Assembly (NCBI GenBank): GCA_934569215.1
Contig: CAKTKF010000071.1
Location: forward strand, 1 to 6,526
DNA: 6,526 nucleotides
Source: an uncultured Oscillospiraceae bacterium
GTDB taxonomy: Bacteria > Bacillota > Clostridia > Oscillospirales > Oscillospiraceae
Direction: 5' to 3'
Shown piece by piece: positions 1-5,395 of the stretch. The notes below the pieces were generated by a model. The model saw nothing but the letters and a program-made list of their open reading frames with translations, made no database searches and had not been told where the DNA came from. Within the stretch, counting starts at the first letter, position 1, and each line of letters begins with the position of its first letter. The translations under genes were made by a program, and so were the position numbers.

Positions 1-270
1 GGCGCCTGCGCCAACAATTATCTCATGCAGACCCAGGCGGATATTATCAACGCGCCGGTGCAGCGCCCCCGCTGCGTGGAGACCACCGCCATGGGCGCGG
101 CGTATCTGGCGGGGCTTGCGGTGGGGTACTGGGCAAGCAAGGAAGACGTGGTAAAGAACTGGGCGATTGACCGCACCTTCGCGCCGAACATCGGGGCGGA
201 GGAACGGGAGAAGCGCATTCACGGCTGGAACAAAGCACTCAGGTGCGCCTACGGCTGGGCGAAGGAATAG
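1..270 (+). CDS. glpK: Glycerol kinase, C-terminal 89 residues (5' end outside window)
   Basis: ATP-dependent cytoplasmic kinase of the FGGY carbohydrate kinase family that converts glycerol to glycerol-3-phosphate, feeding glycolysis and lipid synthesis. The reading frame is open from base 1 and stops at TAG 268-270, so only the end of domain II is present. What is seen: GACANNYLMQTQADI at the very start, which matches the adenine-binding Gly-Gly-x-x-x-Asn segment and following helix of bacterial GlpK, then ETTAMGAAYLAGLAVGYW, the conserved second half of the domain, then a short tail with the typical GW-K-A pattern (HGWNKALRCAYGW). The length from these motifs to the stop agrees with full-length GlpK, so the 3' end is intact. 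The next gene starts three bases after the stop and its ribosome binding site lies inside the last codons, suggesting co-transcription. Another FGGY kinase is possible but the motif match is specifically glycerol-kinase-like. Confidence 0.93.
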   Translation, partial: GACANNYLMQTQADIINAPVQRPRCVETTAMGAAYLAGLAVGYWASKEDVVKNWAIDRTFAPNIGAEEREKRIHGWNKALRCAYGWAKE

Positions 271-273
271 GGT

Positions 274-1281
274 ATGGAACCAGAATCGATAACGGGAGCC
301 GCCGTGAAGGGAAAGCCCGTCCCGCCCTTTTTCCGGGAGCTGATGCGCCAGGGCTGTCTGGACGCCGGGGAGATACGCGCCGCGTCCGACGGCTTCTGCG
401 CGGCGGCAAAATCACTTGCGGATATTCTCGTGGGGCAGGGCATTACGACCTTTCCCAATGACCGGGACGAGCCGCGGGACTGCGACAAATTCTATGACGA
501 CTGGTACTGCTACGCCGTTCCCCGGAAGGGCGGGTACGTCTACAGCCTGTTCAAGCTGAGAGAGCAGGAGTTCGACGCCAAAAACGGCGTGATCGCGGAC
601 GGGGACAGCCCCGGCGTGACCGTTTCCTTTATCGCTTTCGACACGGACGTGCTGGCGCAGTGCCTTTCGGAACCGATCGTGGCAAACCGGAAGCGGCTGA
701 ATCAGGAGATCAACCGGGTGGTGGCGGCTCGGGGGCAGAGGCACGACAGGACGCTGAAAGCCTATTTTCTCAGCCCGAAGGCGGAGGGGCCGTACCTCAT
801 TGCGGAGCTGTACGTCCGGCACATCGCGTCCTTCGCGCGGAACGGCTGCATCGACATCCCCGAACACTACGCGGAGCTTTATCGGAAAAGCGCGGCCACC
901 GGTTTTCATGGCTGGGCGGGGAGAATCCCCCGCTTCCTTGAAGAAAACAACAAGGACGCAGGCCATACGGTCTGCGACCATGAGAAAATCTACATCCGGA
1001 ATCCGGACAGCCTGTCCGTCTACGAAAAGCGGGCGATTCTGGCGACCCATGCGGCGAATGTCTCCATTCATTCCTTCGCCGCCGAGGTGCGCTTCCACGC
1101 GCGGTTTCTGACCTGGTATGCCAGGCTGCCCATCCCGTTTCTTAGAAAATCGGCTTATGACAGCGCCATCCGCGCCGACATGACCATCGACGACACGGAG
1201 TTCGACGCGCCTGCCCCCTTCTACCGGATGAACGGCAGATGGGTGAGGGCGCAGCGGAAATACCATACGGAATACGAATGA
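274..1281 (+). CDS. Uncharacterised 335-aa protein downstream of glycerol kinase
   Basis: I do not recognise this family. ATG 274 is chosen because AAGGA at 262-266 stands 7 bases upstream, inside the last codons of glpK, and because the spacing implies a coupled operon. The product has no signal peptide and no membrane segment, so it should be cytosolic. It is rich in charged and aromatic residues. Visible landmarks: a Cys/Tyr/Trp-rich stretch at about residues 70-82 (CDKFYDDWYCYAVPRKGG), a beta-like segment VTVSFIAFDTDVL (about 115-127), a helix-forming stretch at 134-165, GWAGRIPRFLEE (213-224), and a helical part near 249-283 (VYEKRAILATHAANVSIHSFAAEVRFHARF). No Walker A, helix-turn-helix, zinc-ribbon or obvious nuclease triad is seen. 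Codon use looks like that of its neighbours, so there is no sign of recent transfer. The coding frame is supported by good start context and by stop plus terminator right after it. Function unknown; a role in glycerol use is suggested only by position. Confidence 0.8.
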   Translation: MEPESITGAAVKGKPVPPFFRELMRQGCLDAGEIRAASDGFCAAAKSLADILVGQGITTFPNDRDEPRDCDKFYDDWYCYAVPRKGGYVYSLFKLREQEFDAKNGVIADGDSPGVTVSFIAFDTDVLAQCLSEPIVANRKRLNQEINRVVAARGQRHDRTLKAYFLSPKAEGPYLIAELYVRHIASFARNGCIDIPEHYAELYRKSAATGFHGWAGRIPRFLEENNKDAGHTVCDHEKIYIRNPDSLSVYEKRAILATHAANVSIHSFAAEVRFHARFLTWYARLPIPFLRKSAYDSAIRADMTIDDTEFDAPAPFYRMNGRWVRAQRKYHTEYE

Positions 1282-1315
1282 AAAAGGCCATCCGCCCCGG
1301 GTTTCATGGGTGGCC
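1281..1315 (-). terminator. Candidate terminator of the sigma/anti-sigma operon
   Basis: Read leftward, GGCCACCC (1315-1308) can pair with GGATGGCC (1293-1286) in an 8-bp stem with one G-U pair and a 14-base loop, followed at once by five T (plus-strand A 1281-1285). This is the order stem then T-run expected for a transcript coming from the anti-sigma gene, whose stop is at 1510. The T-run touches the stop codon of the rightward gene. The loop is large, so efficiency is uncertain. Confidence 0.5.
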
Positions 1316-1326
1316 GTAAAACAGCG

Positions 1327-1361
1327 AATGGAGCGCATCGGTACGGATGCGCTCCATTTTT
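1327..1361 (+). terminator. Rho-independent terminator after the glpK / 335-aa gene operon
   Basis: AATGGAGCGCATC (1327-1339) is perfectly complementary to GATGCGCTCCATT (1346-1358), giving a 13-bp stem around the 6-base loop GGTACG. A run of five T (1357-1361) follows and partly overlaps the stem. It lies 46 bases after the stop at 1281. On the opposite strand the stem is followed by only a displaced TTTT, so weak activity leftward is possible. Confidence 0.85.
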
Positions 1362-1373
1362 ATGTAACGGGGA

Positions 1374-1496
1374 ACCCCTTGGCTCTCCCTCTGGGAGAGC
1401 TGTCACCGAAGGTGACTGAGAGGGTTTTACGCCCCTGTATACCCTCTCCGTCCTCGCTGCGCTCGGCCACCTCCCCCATAGGGGGAGGCAAGGGGT
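1374..1496. repeat. Composite palindromic intergenic element (REP/BIME-like)
   Basis: A non-coding element of about 123 bases with nested inverted repeats. The ends ACCCCTTG (1374-1381) and CAAGGGGT (1489-1496) are perfect inverted repeats. Each half carries an 8-bp, 3-base-loop hairpin: GCTCTCCC-TCT-GGGAGAGC (1382-1400) and CCTCCCCC-ATA-GGGGGAGG (1470-1488). The left half has a further hairpin GTCACC-GAA-GGTGAC (1402-1416), replaced in the right half by CCTCGCTGCGCTCGG (1452-1466). In the centre GAGAGGGT (1418-1425) pairs with ACCCTCTC (1441-1448). Aligning the left outer 31 bases with the reverse complement of the right 31 gives 25 identities by my count, so the element looks like two related units head to head. 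I recall very similar units scattered through Oscillospiraceae genomes; that is memory, not a search. It encodes no transposase and probably depends on one elsewhere, or acts as an mRNA 3'-end structure. Confidence 0.75.
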
Positions 1497-1509
1497 GCGG
1501 TTCATTATC

Positions 1510-3276
1510 TCACTGCGCCTGGGGGACGGGGAGTTTGGTGCCGTCGGCAAGAAGAACGTAGTCTACCTGCGCAAGATCAATGGGTTCATAATTGGTCCTC
1601 TCAAGCAGCTGTATTTTCGTTCCGTCCTTCATGACGGCATAGGCGAAATGGTCCCGCCAGCTATAGAAATCCGCAGATGGCGCGGCGCGGCGCTGTTCCT
1701 CGGTTTCTGCAGCGGTATCCTGTGTGATCTCGCTGCTGAATTTGCGGAGCTTGAAGGAAGAAATCGGGAATTCCATGAGGACGTCTTTTCCGTCCAGCGA
1801 CCAGCCGGTGCAGGCGGTTGCGGTGATGGGACTGGATATCAGTTCCAACGCATTGTAATCGGTGTTGGTTTCGTCGAAGGTGATGGAAAAATGCCATTCG
1901 CCCTCCGTAAGCACACGGGAGGTCGGCAACCATTGATCCACATACAGGTCGGTAATGTCCAGATCCCATGTGGCGCCGAGCTCGAAGGGACGCAGGCCGT
2001 CTTGGAAGGATTCGGTGAATTCTGCCACCAGATCTTTGGTATTCGCAAGACCGTCACCGTCTGTCACATCGTTGAAAGCCCCGCTGCCACCGATGGAATC
2101 TCTGTCGGGTGTGCCGAAGAACGTTCTGCCAGTGCTGATATTCAGACTTTCAATGTCCACATCCTCCGGGGTGGTAATGCCGACGACGACCCGCGCCACG
2201 TAGCCGTCGGTCTCTACGGATTTCAGTTTCAGGGTGTAGCCGTTCTGGGTCGCTTCCTGGGGCGGCGCGGCTTGCGCGTCCACATCCGCCTGGGTGGGGA
2301 CGTTCGGCTGGATGGCAAAGTCCAGAGCGTCGGCAACCATGTCCAGCTGCGCATCTGTCATGTGCAGATATTCGGCGGAAACTACACCGGCATCCTCGCT
2401 GAGAAGTTCCGGGTTCACGTTCAGCCATACAGTCATCAACGCGTCTCCCCGGTCACAGATGATATAGCCCCGTTCCTGACTGGGGGAGGTCAGGATCAGT
2501 ACGGTGTTCCCGGCGGAGGTGGTGTAGTTCCGCTCCACCCAATCGCCCCGGTCTTCCAGTGTGAAATATTCCCGACTGAAGGTGTCCTGCCGGTTCCAGT
2601 AGAGTGCGCCGCTTGTGTAGGTCACTTCATAGCCCTGATCTTCCGGGAAGGCGAAGCGCAGCAGAACGAAGAAGTTCCCGCTATCACGGCAAAAGCCCTG
2701 ATCGACATCAATGCTGACGTCCTGACTGTTCCGCACGAACCGCTCCACGCCCAGCGCGTTGCACAGATTCCGGGTGGTGCGGAATGTCAGCGGCTGTCCC
2801 TCCGGTTTTAAGCCGTATTGTTCTGCCAGCTCCTGCGCCCTGGCGTTTATGGCATCGTCGTAGCCTGTCCAATCGCCACTTGCGGATGCGCTCGTCCTGA
2901 GTTCCGTCTCGTAGGCGTAAAAATCCGCGCACGCCTTATAGGCGTTGGAGCCTTTCAGACCGGCCATGCTCAGGGTGGTGGTGCTGACGGTGTGGGGGTC
3001 TTTCACGTACACCCCGTCTACCAGTGAATAGTCCCGCTGGTCGGTGCCGCTGCTGATCTTCACATGCTCCATTTTCAGCACATACACCGCCGCGCACCCT
3101 GCCAGAAGCAGCAGGAGGGCAATCACCGCTGCCAGCAGAAAGGGTCTGCGGATGCGGTGGGTTTTGCCGGGGGCTTCGTAAGCGCCGCGGCCGCCGGAGA
3201 CGGTTTCCGTCTCCGCTTCTTCAATGTACTTCCGGCTGATGTAGCTCAGCCCCAGAAAGATTTCCTGTCCGTTCAT
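1510..3276 (-). CDS. Membrane anti-sigma factor with large extracellular region, partner of the adjacent ECF sigma factor
   Basis: A 588-aa single-pass membrane protein expected to sequester the sigma factor encoded just upstream. ATG at 3276-3274 overlaps the sigma stop as ATGA, and AGGAGG lies 10 bases upstream, so translation is probably coupled. Residues 1-44 form a short cytoplasmic part starting MNGQEIFLGLSYISRKYIEE, a pattern I associate with clostridial anti-sigma proteins, and ending in basic KTHRIRR; residues 45-67 are one hydrophobic helix; about 520 residues follow outside. The outer region splits near a Pro/Gln/Ala-rich linker (323-345) into a first domain (about 70-320) and a second, beta-rich one (346-588) beginning YTLKLKSVETDGYVARVVV, reminiscent of DUF4179-type anti-sigma ectodomains. 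There is no HxxxCxxC zinc anti-sigma motif. LAGC at 58-61 resembles a lipobox but lies at the end of an internal helix. The sensed signal cannot be read from sequence. The role is inferred from gene pairing and topology. Confidence 0.85.
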   Translation of the reverse strand: MNGQEIFLGLSYISRKYIEEAETETVSGGRGAYEAPGKTHRIRRPFLLAAVIALLLLLAGCAAVYVLKMEHVKISSGTDQRDYSLVDGVYVKDPHTVSTTTLSMAGLKGSNAYKACADFYAYETELRTSASASGDWTGYDDAINARAQELAEQYGLKPEGQPLTFRTTRNLCNALGVERFVRNSQDVSIDVDQGFCRDSGNFFVLLRFAFPEDQGYEVTYTSGALYWNRQDTFSREYFTLEDRGDWVERNYTTSAGNTVLILTSPSQERGYIICDRGDALMTVWLNVNPELLSEDAGVVSAEYLHMTDAQLDMVADALDFAIQPNVPTQADVDAQAAPPQEATQNGYTLKLKSVETDGYVARVVVGITTPEDVDIESLNISTGRTFFGTPDRDSIGGSGAFNDVTDGDGLANTKDLVAEFTESFQDGLRPFELGATWDLDITDLYVDQWLPTSRVLTEGEWHFSITFDETNTDYNALELISSPITATACTGWSLDGKDVLMEFPISSFKLRKFSSEITQDTAAETEEQRRAAPSADFYSWRDHFAYAVMKDGTKIQLLERTNYEPIDLAQVDYVLLADGTKLPVPQAQ

Positions 3277-3827
3277 ACGTAAATTCCCTCCTGTTGCAGA
3301 AATAAGCGGAGCTTTTCCTTTGTCCGGCTCAGCTGCATTTTGACCTTGCTTTCCGTCATGCCGTATCGGGCGGCGATCTCGGGGACAGAGTCCACGTACC
3401 AGTACCGCCGCAGGAAAATCAGCCGGCTGTCCTTGGGCAGACCTTCCAGAAATAAGTCCAGCAGCCTGCCCAGTTCCTTTGCCTCCATTTGCCGCTCGTG
3501 GACGGTGTCGGGGATGCAGTTTTCCATCTCCTCTGTGAGGGGAACGACTTGGGCGCGGCGCTTGGCGGCCTGCTTCCAGTCCACGCGGTTCAGGGAGAGG
3601 TGACGGCAGATCGAGGCCAGAAACGCAAAGAAATACTTGGGTCGCCGGGGCGGGATGCTTTTCCAGACTTCGGCGTAGGTGTCGTTGACGCTTTCCTCGG
3701 CATCCTCCCGGTTTTGCAGGATATTCTTTGCCAGTGTGTGTAGCCGTTTGCCGTAGGCTGTGTCCGTTTCCCTTATGGCGTCCTCGTCCCGGGCAAAATA
3801 CAGGTCGAGGATTTTTGCGTCTTCCAT
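3273..3827 (-). CDS. ECF-type RNA polymerase sigma factor (sigma-70 family)
   Basis: An alternative sigma factor of 184 residues that directs RNA polymerase to a small regulon, probably for an envelope or stress response. Region 2 spans about residues 12-82, with DAIRETDTAYGKRLHTLAKNI and the well-conserved core NREDAEESVNDTYAEVWKSIPP, then the DNA-melting part YFFAFLASICRHLSLN. Region 4 spans about 118-175, with LEGLPKDSRLIFLRRYWY and a helix-turn-helix VPEIAARYGMTESKVKMQLSRTKEKL. There is no region 1.1 or 3, as expected for the ECF group. The frame extends upstream to a GTG at 3881, but I chose ATG 3827-3825 because the protein then begins MEDAKILDLYFARDEDA, typical of the family, and AAGGAAG precedes it at about 10 bases, while the GTG has no ribosome binding site and falls within the promoter. 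The anti-sigma gene overlaps its end by four bases. Confidence 0.92.
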   Translation of the reverse strand: MEDAKILDLYFARDEDAIRETDTAYGKRLHTLAKNILQNREDAEESVNDTYAEVWKSIPPRRPKYFFAFLASICRHLSLNRVDWKQAAKRRAQVVPLTEEMENCIPDTVHERQMEAKELGRLLDLFLEGLPKDSRLIFLRRYWYVDSVPEIAARYGMTESKVKMQLSRTKEKLRLFLQQEGIYV

Positions 3828-3863
3828 TTGAGGGTCACTTCCTTTCTTTTGTCCTTCACCCTG

Positions 3864-3892
3864 ATAATAAGATTTTACCACGCAAACGTCAC
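3864..3892 (-). promoter_or_regulatory. Candidate promoter of the sigma/anti-sigma operon
   Basis: Leftward, GTGACG (3892-3887, four of six to TTGACA) and TATTAT (3869-3864, five of six to TATAAT) are separated by 17 bases, about 40 bases before the sigma start. The same -35 area reads TGTGACGTTT (3893-3884), which also resembles the AAC/GAC-type -35 elements used by clostridial ECF factors, so autoregulation is possible. Confidence 0.5.
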
Positions 3893-3922
3893 ATTTTGGG
3901 CAAAAATTTTTTTCGGAACAGG

Positions 3923-3951
3923 AAAAAGCCGCCCGGCGGGGCGGCTTTTTT
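3923..3951 (-). terminator. Strong terminator after the secreted-protein gene
   Basis: AAAAAGCCGCCC (3923-3934) and GGGCGGCTTTTT (3939-3950) form a perfect 12-bp stem, seven G-C and five A-T pairs, around the tetraloop GGCG. Leftward it ends in a T-run, terminating the gene whose stop is at 4010. It is symmetrical, with T at 3946-3951 on the plus strand too, but no rightward gene reads into it. It insulates the sigma operon promoter just downstream. Confidence 0.9.
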
Positions 3952-4009
3952 GCTTGGAGAGGGATTGCGGTATGGAGCCTCTGAATAAATCGTCTTCGGC
4001 TGGCGGCGC

Positions 4010-5233
4010 TTACCAGGCGGAGGGCTTCAGATCGCCTACATAGACCACGTCCCGAATCTCGATAACGACGTCCGTGGGGTCGCCCGGGTTCGTCGTGACC
4101 GTGGTGATGCTGTCCGGCGCGTAGGCGGTGGCCCGTCCTTTGTCCCGATTCGGGTCGAGATGATAGCCCGTCGGCGGATTTTTGGTGGGGGTATGGCCGT
4201 TCTCGCCCTGCTCCACAAATTCTGTACCCTCCGGGGTCTTGTTCTCGAAGCGGATGTTCTTGACGATGTCCTTTCCGTCAGGATCCGAGGAAAGACGGAT
4301 GGTGGGGAACATCTTGCCCGCTTCTTCGCTGTGCCCCGCCACGTTCATTGAGGTATCACTGTACGCATCGTTCGTGGACTTCTCAGCGGCATCCAGTGCT
4401 TTGTAGGTCGTTCCGGGGGTGAGCGAAGTATGGTTTTCGTCCCTAATATCAAAGTTCAGCGCACTGCTGGGGTCTTCCCTATCCAGCGTCAGATAATAGC
4501 TCACGCCGTTGTCAAGATCCTCCTGGCTGTAGGCAACGCCAACGAGAAAGGTCGAAACCGTGACCCGGCGAAGGGGAGGCTGCTCCTGATTATCTCCCGG
4601 AGCGACCGAGTCGACCGGATAGGACGTGGCGCCCGCATAGTATACGTAAACCGTTGTTACCGAGGGGCGTGGGATGGCGGAATCCTCGTAGGGATCCAGA
4701 TGGCTCGCGCCCTTTGCCGCAACCGCCACCTCGCCGTCACCGGCTGCGGGAGCGGCGTCAGTGCTGTCCTTTCCCACAAAGCCCGCAATGCGGATGATGA
4801 GCTTTCCTTCTCCGGCATTCGCCAGCGTGAAGGAATCGTCCAGCGAGACACCCACTCCGGCGGTGCTGAGGAACTGGGCGAGGGCTTCCTCCTTGCCCGG
4901 GGCGTTCAGCCGTCCGTTTTCAATCTGCAGATCGGACACGGCCAGCCCCAGCGTCTGGAGCGCGTCGCCGTTTTCCCGCACCAGCTTGGCGGCGGCAAGG
5001 TCTTCCAGACGGACATAGACACGGCCATTTTCCAGCTTGGGCGCGTAGGCGACGCCCTCAAGGGTAATGGCTTCTTCGGTCAGCCCATGGGCGTCCACAG
5101 ACGCGGGGTTCGGCAGGCCGTAGCCATAGCGAACCCATTCCACAGGCAATTCGTTTTCCTCCGCAAAGGCAGCCATCGGGAGGATGAGCAGCAGAAGACA
5201 GCACATTAGCAGTCTTCTCAAGTGGGTTTTCAT
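4010..5233 (-). CDS. Secreted protein of unknown function, 407 aa
   Basis: An exported protein with a clear Sec signal peptide: basic MKTHLRR, hydrophobic core LLMCCLLLLILPM, and signal peptidase I site AFA|EE after residue 24. ATG 5233-5231 is supported by AAGGAAGGA six bases upstream and by a promoter. The mature protein has no further membrane segment, lipobox, LPxTG sorting signal or recognised wall-binding repeat, so it is probably released or held by protein contacts. Residues 60-125 (NGRVYVRLEDLAAAKLV and following) vaguely recall the copper-amine-oxidase N-terminal-like stalk domain common on Firmicutes surface proteins; weak. Residues 155-185 are an Ala/Gly/Asp-rich linker. Residues 190-330 look beta-rich (SVTTVYVYYAGATSYPVD, RVTVSTFLVGVAYS, SYYLTLDRED). 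The C-terminal 80 residues are Thr/Pro/Gly/Asn-rich and end DVVYVGDLKPSAW. No catalytic motif is recognised. It is a single-gene unit between two terminators, facing the sigma/anti-sigma operon in the same direction. Confidence 0.82.
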   Translation of the reverse strand: MKTHLRRLLMCCLLLLILPMAAFAEENELPVEWVRYGYGLPNPASVDAHGLTEEAITLEGVAYAPKLENGRVYVRLEDLAAAKLVRENGDALQTLGLAVSDLQIENGRLNAPGKEEALAQFLSTAGVGVSLDDSFTLANAGEGKLIIRIAGFVGKDSTDAAPAAGDGEVAVAAKGASHLDPYEDSAIPRPSVTTVYVYYAGATSYPVDSVAPGDNQEQPPLRRVTVSTFLVGVAYSQEDLDNGVSYYLTLDREDPSSALNFDIRDENHTSLTPGTTYKALDAAEKSTNDAYSDTSMNVAGHSEEAGKMFPTIRLSSDPDGKDIVKNIRFENKTPEGTEFVEQGENGHTPTKNPPTGYHLDPNRDKGRATAYAPDSITTVTTNPGDPTDVVIEIRDVVYVGDLKPSAW

Positions 5234-5278
5234 GTGTTATCCTTCCTTTCCTTCCCCGTGGGGGATTGATGTAAGACC

Positions 5279-5307
5279 ATTATACAGGAAGCGGCGGCGG
5301 AAAGCAA
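5279..5307 (-). promoter_or_regulatory. Promoter of the secreted-protein gene
   Basis: Leftward, a perfect TATAAT (5284-5279) sits 17 bases after TTGCTT (5307-5302, TTG matching). Transcription would begin near 5272, leaving a leader of about 40 bases. That leader contains a small hairpin, TCCCC-CAC-GGGGA (5265-5253), ending directly before the purine-rich ribosome binding site, which could slightly affect initiation. Confidence 0.7.
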
Positions 5308-5316
5308 GAAGAAAAT

Positions 5317-5328
5317 GGTATGTATACC
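5317..5328. promoter_or_regulatory. Short palindrome upstream of the secreted-protein promoter
   Basis: GGTAT-GT-ATACC is a perfect 5-bp inverted repeat with a 2-base centre, in an AT-rich patch of otherwise GC-rich DNA, about 10 bases upstream of the -35 element. It could be a binding site for a dimeric regulator; it is short enough to occur by chance. Confidence 0.25.
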
Positions 5329-5345
5329 AAATCTTAAGAATTAAA

Positions 5346-5377
5346 GAATGTCTCCCCGGAAAAATGGGGAGACATTC
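5346..5377 (-). terminator. Terminator of the MFS transporter gene
   Basis: GAATGTCTCCCC (5346-5357) and GGGGAGACATTC (5366-5377) form a perfect 12-bp stem with an 8-base loop, 18 bases after the transporter stop. Leftward the stem is followed by TTTAATTCTTAAG, a broken T-run, so termination may be less complete than at 3923-3951. Confidence 0.7.
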
Positions 5378-5395
5378 GGGGAAATGGCTTGTTTT

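Noticed and set aside
412..1338. A 308-codon leftward open frame opposite the 335-aa gene
   Set aside because: Composition is Arg/Pro/Val-rich as expected for an antisense shadow in GC-rich DNA, it starts inside terminator hairpins, and the rightward frame has good initiation signals and fits the glpK operon. Because the 335-aa product is unrecognised, this rejection is less certain than the others.
1374..1496. CRISPR array or riboswitch
   Set aside because: There are no regularly spaced identical direct repeats, and the element sits after the stop codons of both flanking genes, not in a leader; nested inverted repeats fit a REP-like element better.
1310..1561. A small rightward open frame across the palindromic element
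   Set aside because: It runs through a terminator and the repeat, has no ribosome binding site and ends inside the anti-sigma gene; its protein is low-complexity translation of the hairpins.
1495..2811. A 438-codon rightward open frame opposite the anti-sigma gene
   Set aside because: It is an antisense shadow: it has no ribosome binding site or family-like sequence, its start lies beside the palindromic element, and the leftward frame has coupled start, membrane helix and domain structure.
3828..3881. An 18-codon N-terminal extension of the sigma factor from a GTG start
   Set aside because: No ribosome binding site precedes the GTG, the extension would overlap the promoter, and the protein from ATG 3827 already starts like family members.
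4430..5209. A 259-codon rightward open frame opposite the secreted-protein gene
   Set aside because: The leftward frame has a signal peptide, ribosome binding site, promoter and terminator; the rightward one has none of these.
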